Source of the DNA: JBDZVM01 sp040255675
GTDB taxonomy: Bacteria > Actinomycetota > Actinomycetes > Acidothermales > Acidothermaceae
NCBI GenBank assembly: GCA_040255675.1
Contig: JBDZVM010000059.1
Span: 1-19,755 of the forward strand
Direction: 5' to 3'
Length of the DNA stretch: 19,755 bases
Shown here: in pieces, positions 14,983-19,755 of the stretch
Position numbering within the stretch: position 1 is the first letter of the stretch
Layout: each line of letters opens with the position of its first letter
Translations under genes and position numbers: made by a program
The notes under the pieces: generated by a model
What the model saw: the letters and a program-made list of their open reading frames with translations, nothing else
What the model was told of the DNA's origin: nothing
Database searches by the model: none

Positions 14983-14997
14983 GTACAGTCGGCCCGC

Positions 14998-15016
14998 GGC
15001 CTGCTGCTCCCAGGCC
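14998..15016. promoter_or_regulatory. Hairpin GGCCTG-N7-CAGGCC upstream of the regulator
   Basis: A perfect 6-bp inverted repeat with a 7-nt loop just upstream of the GATAAT element, between the bicupin stop and the regulator gene. It could be part of the bicupin operon's transcription end or an operator; no U-run follows on either strand. Confidence 0.3.
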
Positions 15017-15041
15017 CCCCGAGTACGATTAATCAACCCTT

Positions 15042-15078
15042 TACACTGCGCTCAGGCGCATGACCTTTGTGTAGTGTA
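15042..15078. promoter_or_regulatory. Nested inverted repeats downstream of the bicupin gene
   Basis: An inner perfect hairpin TGCGC-TCAG-GCGCA (15047-15060) lies within outer arms TACACT (15042-15047) and AGTGTA (15073-15078). It is 106-142 bp past the bicupin stop and may end that transcript or bind the regulator encoded next door. The rest of 14859-15183 shows no gene. Confidence 0.35.
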
Positions 15079-15183
15079 CAGCAGGCCCTGCCGGAAGCGA
15101 TCAAACTCACGCTCTTGCGCCGGATCGGTCGCACAACGAGACGGGTCGCTACCCCACCTTGCTTCGAACCATGTGAATGGTCG

Positions 15184-16038
15184 TCAGTGAGGCAGTTCCA
15201 ACCAGTCGCCCGGGAAGAAGAAGGCGTCAGAGTCGGGGGGTACGGGTGACTGCACCTCGAGCCAGCGAGCGGGCTTGTCGCTCTCATTGACGAAGCCATG
15301 CGTCGCATCAGTACTCACCCAGACGAGATCGCCTTCCTCAGTCACCTCGTCGTGCCCCTCGATCGCTCCACGCATGCCTCCCGAGACGAAGTAGTAGATC
15401 TCTTCGAACGGGTGGTAGTGCACACTCGCGGCCCGGCCCGGGCCGGAGCCCGGCGCGATGCTCGCCAGGAAAAGCGTGTGATGTTGCGCACCGAGCAGGC
15501 GGTCGACCAGCATTCGAATCGTAATATTGCGGATCTTCGGTCCGTGATAACCGGGCATGGCGAGATCGGCGTAGGGAGCCAGGTCCGCTTCGCTAAAGTG
15601 CCCCACGAAGCGATGCCGCGGGTCAGTTTCTGATGGACGACCGAGCAGCTCTCCAACGATTTTCTCGGCGGCGACGTACGACCGAGCGCCGGCGAACGAA
15701 GGAGGCTTTGGGGCTCGTACCGAAAACCAATGGAGTGGCTCATCCCCCGCCGTCATCGAATGAGCCATCGAGACGGGCGCGACGCCGTAGTCGCCCGCGG
15801 CCACGTCGTACTCGAGTCCCGCAACGGTCACGCGGCCGTTGCCGGACGTAATGAACCAAGATTCTTCGAAAGGATGTCGGTGGCTTGCGATGGTGGCACC
15901 GGCCGCCAGTGCGCACAGGGAAACCTCAAGGTGATGCGCACCGTGCTCTTCGCCCACAAGGAGCGCGCGCCTAAGCCCAGGTGTCGTCGCGGACTCCGTC
16001 CACACCCGTTGAGAGGCGCGCGCAATGTGATACGTCAT
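15184..16038 (-). CDS. Bicupin (two tandem cupin domains), probable metal-dependent enzyme
   Basis: A 284-residue cytoplasmic protein of two cupin barrels, with no signal peptide. Both keep the metal-binding pattern: domain 1 has His53-x-His55, Glu59 and His93 (ASHRHPFEESWF...MAHSM); domain 2 has His207-x-His209, Glu213 and His247 (VHYHPFEEIYYF...ATHGF). Two intact sites suggest an enzyme such as a dioxygenase, isomerase, lyase or aminohydrolase, or a metabolite-binding protein; the sequence does not decide. ATG 16038 has GGAAGG 6 nt upstream and is preferred to ATG 16044, which abuts that site. It follows the livF-like gene after 37 nt and is the last gene of the transporter operon, so it probably acts on the imported compound. 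It resembles bicupins such as ureidoglycine aminohydrolase in layout only. Confidence 0.8.
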   Translation of the reverse strand: MTYHIARASQRVWTESATTPGLRRALLVGEEHGAHHLEVSLCALAAGATIASHRHPFEESWFITSGNGRVTVAGLEYDVAAGDYGVAPVSMAHSMTAGDEPLHWFSVRAPKPPSFAGARSYVAAEKIVGELLGRPSETDPRHRFVGHFSEADLAPYADLAMPGYHGPKIRNITIRMLVDRLLGAQHHTLFLASIAPGSGPGRAASVHYHPFEEIYYFVSGGMRGAIEGHDEVTEEGDLVWVSTDATHGFVNESDKPARWLEVQSPVPPDSDAFFFPGDWLELPH

Positions 16039-16075
16039 TGCCATCCTTCCGTGTTATCTGAATCCCGCCAGGGGC

Positions 16076-16777
16076 TTAGACTCCGAGGCAAGCGCGCCGC
16101 ACATCGTCGTTAGCAAGCAGCTTCTGCGACGAATCCGCGAGCACAATTCGGCCTTCCTGCAAAACGTAACCGCGCGTCGATATCCCAAGAGCCCTGTTGA
16201 TGTCCTGCTCGACAAGACAGACAGACACGCTTTCCCTGAGTTGTGTCACGACGTCAAAAATGGTGTCCACGATGACCGGCGCCAGGCCTAGTGACGGCTC
16301 GTCGAGCAGCAGGAGCTTCGGGTCGGACATCAAAGCCCGGCCAATAGCCAGCATCTGCTGTTCGCCGCCGCTGAGCGTGCCGGCTGCCTGGTGGCGCCGG
16401 TCATGAAGGATTGGAAACAACGAATGAATCCACGCCAGCCTTTTGGTACGTGATGCGCGCGCGCCATGCCGATACGCACCGAGATCCAGGTTGTCTTGCA
16501 CCGTCATATGCGGGAGGATGCGCCGGCCTTCGGGCACTACTGCCACCCCGTGCTCGCATATCAGGTGGCTCGGCACACGGGAAATGTCCTTGCCGTCCAT
16601 TCGGATTCTGCCGGCAGCTGGCCTGAGCAACCCCGCGATGGTGTTGACCAGCGTCGACTTACCCGCACCGTTCACACCGACTATGCTGACGATCTCGTTG
16701 GCGTGAATGTCGAGGCTTACGCCCCACAACGCGCGCGCCTCACCGTATGACACGTCGAGATCGGTGACCTCAAGCAT
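16076..16777 (-). CDS. livF: Branched-chain amino-acid-type ABC transporter ATPase (LivF-like)
   Basis: One of two ATPases energising a LIV-type (HAAT family) importer on the inner face of the membrane. The 233-residue product, the standard LivF length, has Walker A GVNGAGKST (34-42), PEGRRILPHMTVQDNL (82-97, a LivF mark), signature LSGGEQQ (135-141) and Walker B LLLDE (156-160). The ATG at 16777 lies inside the end of the livG-like gene (8-bp overlap). The bicupin gene follows after 37 nt. All catalytic motifs are intact. The name refers to the family; substrates of LIV-type systems include amides, urea and many amino-acid-like compounds. Confidence 0.93.
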   Translation of the reverse strand: MLEVTDLDVSYGEARALWGVSLDIHANEIVSIVGVNGAGKSTLVNTIAGLLRPAAGRIRMDGKDISRVPSHLICEHGVAVVPEGRRILPHMTVQDNLDLGAYRHGARASRTKRLAWIHSLFPILHDRRHQAAGTLSGGEQQMLAIGRALMSDPKLLLLDEPSLGLAPVIVDTIFDVVTQLRESVSVCLVEQDINRALGISTRGYVLQEGRIVLADSSQKLLANDDVRRACLGV

Positions 16778-17549
16778 GCTGACGCCCCAAATATGCGGTG
16801 ATGACATCAGGTCGGCGCATAACCTCGCTGGGCAACCCGTCGGCGAGCATCTCGCCCTGCGCAAGAACGACCATGCGAGTGGCAAGTTCAGTGACCACCC
16901 GCATCAGGTGTTCGACGATGACGATCGTCACCTTCGACTGATGGATTCTCTTCACCATGTCGACGGATTCGGCGATCTCCGCCGGATTGAGCCCGGTGAG
17001 CACCTCGTCGAGCATCAAGACAGATGGCTGAGCGGCGAGCGCTCTCGCGAGTTCAAGGAACTTGCGCTGTTGCAGGTTGATTGCCGGTGGCAATTTGTGC
17101 GCAACGGGTGTGAGACGAGTGAAGTCGAGATACTCCCAGGCCGCCGTCTCAGCGTCCGTACGGCTGAGCCCGTCATGTCGAAACATCGCCGCGAAGGCGA
17201 CGTTTTCGAGCACCGTCATCGTCGAAAACGGTCGCGGGATCTGGTACGTGCGGCCAATTCCGAGCCGCGAGATAGCGTGCGGCGCCCGACCAGTGATGTC
17301 TTCTCCCCGAAACACGATTCGCCCCGCCGTCGGCTTGAACATGCCCGACAAGACATTGATCAATGTCGACTTGCCAGAGCCGTTAGGCCCGACGAGGGCC
17401 ACGATCTCACCCGGATGCACAGCTAGATCGACGCCGCGCAGGGCACGGACACCGGAGAATTCCATACGCAGCTTGCGACACTCCAAGATCGGGGCATTGC
17501 GATCCAGCGTTTCGACCGACACGGTGCCAACTTCTCGTTCAGCGGTCAA
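16770..17549 (-). CDS. livG: Branched-chain amino-acid-type ABC transporter ATPase (LivG-like)
   Basis: The second ATPase of the importer, 259 residues from TTG 17549 (AGGTG 7 nt upstream); GTG 17522 is a possible alternative. It has Walker A GPNGSGKST (54-62), the LivG-specific RTYQIPRPFSTMTVLENV (100-117), and Walker B VLMLDE (177-182) followed by VLTGLNPAE. The signature motif is degenerate, INLQQRKFLELARAL instead of LSxGQxxxLEIARAL; some LIV-type ATPases show a similar form. The gene overlaps the livM-like gene by 11 bp and the livF-like gene by 8 bp. It would form a heterodimer with the LivF-like protein under the LivHM permease. Confidence 0.92.
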   Translation of the reverse strand: MTAEREVGTVSVETLDRNAPILECRKLRMEFSGVRALRGVDLAVHPGEIVALVGPNGSGKSTLINVLSGMFKPTAGRIVFRGEDITGRAPHAISRLGIGRTYQIPRPFSTMTVLENVAFAAMFRHDGLSRTDAETAAWEYLDFTRLTPVAHKLPPAINLQQRKFLELARALAAQPSVLMLDEVLTGLNPAEIAESVDMVKRIHQSKVTIVIVEHLMRVVTELATRMVVLAQGEMLADGLPSEVMRRPDVITAYLGRQHA

Positions 17550-18732
17550 CGTGAATCACCTGCTCTGGCTCGATCGTCGCGTTCACTACCGACGCCGTCA
17601 CGGGCCGGCCTGGTGTCTTCGCGCTCGCTGGCCGAAGCGGTCGCACGCGCTCCAAATAGCGTGTCGGCACACCCAACGAAGCGACGACGAGGACGAGCGA
17701 GATGAGAAACTGCGTTAACACAGCACCTGACGCGCCGACCATCGTTTGAACCGCCATCGAGACGACGAACACCACCGTCGCGAGTCGCCATCGCGTTCGC
17801 AGTCGCAAGTACAAGCCTTCAGGCAAGAACAAAATCGTGAGCGCCAGCACGGCACCAAGAATGATCTGACTTATGCTCGCGAAGCCACCACCCGCAAGCC
17901 TTTCTTGCAATGTGAAGATCACGACGGCGCCGAGCACCGGCCCCATCCAATGGTTGCGGCCACCGAGCGTGCTCATCAAAATGACGAACAGCGGCGTAAT
18001 GAACGTGAAGGTACCGTCGATGTCGACGTAACTTACCTGAAGCGAGTTGACGCTACCGGCGGCACCGGCGAGGAAGCCACTCACCGCGAAGGCGATCATC
18101 TTGTAGCGAAACGTCGGCGTGCCAAGCGCTTCGGCGACATCCTCGTCGTCCCTGATGGCGAACAGCCCCCGACCAAACTTCGAATGTTGGATAGCACAAG
18201 CAGCCATCACGGCGACGAGCGCCATGACGAGCCCCATGCGATAGATCAGATCGTTGTAGCTTCCGAACACCGACGGGTAATCGGGAGCCCGCACCGTTCG
18301 CCCTTGGCCGCCGTCGATGAAGTCACTGAGCTGAGCGACTGCCGCGAGCGCGAGAGCGACGATAAGGGTGAGGAGCGTGAACACTTCTCCACGAAGCGAA
18401 CGCAACCTGAACGAAACGAAGCCCAGGACCACGGCGAGCAACGTCGACATCGCGCCCGCGGCGGCAATCGTCAAAAAGAAGTTCACGTGGTAGTGCGCGG
18501 TGAGCACCGCGGTTGTGTAAAGGCCTACACCGACGAAGGCTGCTTGCCCAAAGCTGAAATAGCCGGAATACCCGCTGAGGATGTTCCAACTTGTCGCCTG
18601 CGTGACCCAGTAGAAGACGGAGTACATGAAGACGAGGTTGTAGACCGGGAAGTCGGCGACGCCCCGCAGATTCGGCACTAGTGCGAGGGCGACGCCCGCG
18701 ATGAGGAAAGAGATGAACGTACGGCGCGTCAT
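17539..18732 (-). CDS. livM: Branched-chain amino-acid-type ABC transporter permease (LivM-like), C-terminally extended
   Basis: Membrane channel subunit, 397 residues. The family segment LSGYSGYFSFGQAAF is at 52-66, and the ATPase-contact loop reads KFGRGLFAIRDDEDVAEALGTPTFRYK. In most LivM proteins the chain ends soon after a PEGL motif. Here PEGLY is at 304-308 and about 89 residues follow. They include two further hydrophobic stretches (about 316-331 and 336-354) and a polar cytoplasmic tail rich in Pro, Val and Glu. The ATG overlaps the livH-like stop (ATGA, 18729-18732). Identity is clear; the purpose of the extension is not. Confidence 0.92.
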   Translation of the reverse strand: MTRRTFISFLIAGVALALVPNLRGVADFPVYNLVFMYSVFYWVTQATSWNILSGYSGYFSFGQAAFVGVGLYTTAVLTAHYHVNFFLTIAAAGAMSTLLAVVLGFVSFRLRSLRGEVFTLLTLIVALALAAVAQLSDFIDGGQGRTVRAPDYPSVFGSYNDLIYRMGLVMALVAVMAACAIQHSKFGRGLFAIRDDEDVAEALGTPTFRYKMIAFAVSGFLAGAAGSVNSLQVSYVDIDGTFTFITPLFVILMSTLGGRNHWMGPVLGAVVIFTLQERLAGGGFASISQIILGAVLALTILFLPEGLYLRLRTRWRLATVVFVVSMAVQTMVGASGAVLTQFLISLVLVVASLGVPTRYLERVRPLRPASAKTPGRPVTASVVNATIEPEQVIHVDR

Positions 18733-19598
18733 GCGTGCAGCCTCTTGAACAAGCCGTCAGGGCGCCATAGCAACATGAGCATCACTATGAGGAACGTGAT
18801 CAGTTGCGCCGCCGAGACACCCCATTTGGTGCTGCCCACGCCGGTGATGCCTCCCACCAGCATGGCCGACACCAACGCACCTACCGGGCTGCCGATGCCA
18901 CCGAGGATGACAACCGCGAACACCAGACCGATCCACGCCTCCGCCGCACTGGGGAAGATCGACCCGCTGACGGCGAGCAAGGTACCGCCGACTGCCGCGG
19001 TCGCCCCGCTTGCCGCCGCCAGCGACGTCGAAACCCAGCGATAGTTGACGCCATAGGCAACGGCGATCTCGCGATCCTGCGCGACCGCGCGCAAGCCCTT
19101 GCCGAAACTACTTCTTCGCAGGAACAGCGCCGAGGCGATCGTGATCGGTACCGCGACCGCGAAGGCGATAAGCGGCGCCACCGGAATCGCAATATCGAAC
19201 ACCTCGAACGACTTCACCGAGTAAGGGTTCACCTTCGCCTTGATGCTGAGAAAGTCACGGCCCCATACCTTCGTTATCAAACCTTCGACAAAAACGAAGA
19301 TGGCGAAAGAAACCAGGAGTGAGTTGAACAAGGTGACTTTGAAGTGGTCGTAAACCCATTGCAGCCCAGCAGCGACAGCGGCAAACGCGGGAACTACGAT
19401 GATCAACGCAACGAACGGATCCGCCCCAGTACTCGACGAGAACTCATAGGTGACATACGCCGCCAGAAGCACGATCGAGAAGTGCGCCAGATTCACGATC
19501 TTCAACGAACGCCATTGCAACGAGAACCCGATGGCAATCAGCGTCAGGACACCAGCTGATAGCACACCAGAGACAAACGTCTGCGTGTAAAGTTGCAC
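18729..19598 (-). CDS. livH: Branched-chain amino-acid-type ABC transporter permease (LivH-like)
   Basis: Partner permease of the LivM-like protein, 289 residues, the usual LivH length, with about eight hydrophobic segments. Family marks include GVLTLIAIGFSLQWRSLKIVNLAHF near the N-terminus, the ATPase-contact loop SSFGKGLRAVAQDREIAVAYGVN, and AVVILGGIGSPVGALVSAMLVGG before a C-terminal LLWRPDGLF. I chose GTG 19598 because the protein then begins exactly where LivH homologues do; longer frames add unrelated residues. GGAG lies about 13 nt and AGGTG 4 nt upstream. A GC hairpin (19620-19646) sits in its leader, and the tail of a binding-protein gene lies just before. Confidence 0.93.
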   Translation of the reverse strand: MQLYTQTFVSGVLSAGVLTLIAIGFSLQWRSLKIVNLAHFSIVLLAAYVTYEFSSSTGADPFVALIIVVPAFAAVAAGLQWVYDHFKVTLFNSLLVSFAIFVFVEGLITKVWGRDFLSIKAKVNPYSVKSFEVFDIAIPVAPLIAFAVAVPITIASALFLRRSSFGKGLRAVAQDREIAVAYGVNYRWVSTSLAAASGATAAVGGTLLAVSGSIFPSAAEAWIGLVFAVVILGGIGSPVGALVSAMLVGGITGVGSTKWGVSAAQLITFLIVMLMLLWRPDGLFKRLHA

Positions 19599-19619
19599 GT
19601 CGCACCTGCTCCATCTACC

Positions 19620-19646
19620 GGGCAGGAGGCCGGCGCCGGCCTGCCC
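19620..19646 (-). terminator. GC-rich hairpin between the binding-protein gene and livH
   Basis: GGGCAGG (19620-19626) and CCTGCCC (19640-19646) form a 7-bp stem. Inside and overlapping it, AGGCCGGC-GCCGGCCT (19627-19642) is a perfect 16-bp palindrome. There is no U-run. In binding-protein transporter operons such a hairpin commonly protects or partially terminates the message so that the binding protein is made in excess over the membrane subunits. It is 39 nt after the binding-protein stop. Confidence 0.5.
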
Positions 19647-19684
19647 GATAATCCGCGGGTCTGGACATCGTTCGGCTACCTGCG

Positions 19685-19755
19685 TCAATCGCCCAAAACA
19701 ACGTCGGCGCTTTTCTTCTCCGGTGGCCAGACGCATTGCCATTCGCCGTTTTGGA
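19685..19755 (-). CDS. C-terminal end of a LIV-type substrate-binding protein (partial)
   Basis: On the minus strand one frame is open from the window edge to TGA 19687-19685, giving the last 22 residues: QNGEWQCVWPPEKKSADVVL and two more. The pattern GEWQ-VWPPE close to the stop is what the ends of LIV-type periplasmic or lipid-anchored binding proteins look like (Trp, then Val-Trp-Pro and a charged residue). It lies 86 nt upstream of the livH-like gene on the same strand, exactly where the binding-protein gene of such an operon is expected. It is too short for a firm family call, but the context is strong. Confidence 0.62.
   Translation of the reverse strand, partial: QNGEWQCVWPPEKKSADVVLGD

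Noticed and set aside
12218..16038. DMSP lyase system (M24-fold DddP and cupin-type Ddd lyases)
   Set aside because: The folds are the same, but the M24 protein lacks an Asp ligand that DddP keeps, the bicupin is not like single-cupin DddQ/W/K, and a LIV-type importer is not the known DMSP uptake route.
17746..18681. 311-residue plus-strand ORF
   Set aside because: Antisense to the livM-like gene; its charged, His/Arg/Asp-rich product is what a membrane-protein gene gives on the opposite strand.
19599..19742. Longer N-terminus for the livH-like gene starting at 19742
   Set aside because: The extra residues are unlike LivH, would run through a palindromic hairpin, and overlap the end of the binding-protein gene in another frame.

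Overview
The window reads as a chromosomal stretch of a high-GC Gram-positive bacterium (Actinomycetota). The pointers are: a CysG protein and a separate CbiX-type chelatase of mycobacterial style, an SSB paralogue resembling mycobacterial Rv2478c, a short leader peptide of the actinobacterial HVDLxRxxSAxC type ahead of sulfur genes, strong GGAGG ribosome sites, frequent GTG starts and 4-bp ATGA/GTGA gene overlaps. The genus cannot be named from the sequence. Almost everything lies on the minus strand; only a toxin-antitoxin pair at the left edge and one tRNA are on the plus strand.

Layout. (1) 3-673: a VapBC-type pair, with vapB cut by the window edge. (2) 640-5597, minus: a sulfate-assimilation and siroheme operon, leader peptide - cysC - cysD - cysN - cysG - CbiX-type chelatase, all five enzyme genes overlapping by 1-4 bp. 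The leader ORF is followed by two mutually exclusive GC hairpins, so attenuation is likely. (3) 5601-5800: an inverted repeat and a block of short tandem repeats. (4) 5798-6493: an ssb paralogue without the usual acidic tip. (5) 6621-7767: an SGNH-hydrolase lipoprotein and a small zinc-ribbon protein. (6) 7860-7933: tRNA-Arg(TCT). (7) 8010-8705: a DUF998 membrane protein.

(8) 8838-19755, minus: what appears to be one catabolic locus in two operons with a regulator between them. The first transcribed operon holds the tail of a substrate-binding protein gene (19685-19755, partial), a GC hairpin, then livH-livM-livG-livF-like transporter genes and a bicupin gene. Then comes an XRE-HTH/cupin regulator. 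The second operon, behind a good promoter (TTGACA-N18-TAACGT) and a roughly 250-nt untranslated leader, encodes an M24-fold ('pita-bread') protein, then E1-alpha, E1-beta and E2 of a 2-oxoacid dehydrogenase complex; no E3 is present.

Working model (inference): the LIV-type importer takes up an amino-acid-like compound, the bicupin and the atypical M24 protein convert it, and the dehydrogenase turns the resulting 2-oxo acid into an acyl-CoA, under control of the cupin-sensor regulator. The substrate is unknown. The M24 protein has lost one of five canonical metal ligands (Asp to Cys) and the catalytic-pocket His (to Trp), so it is probably not an ordinary aminopeptidase. This locus and the cys leader are the two most interesting parts of the window.
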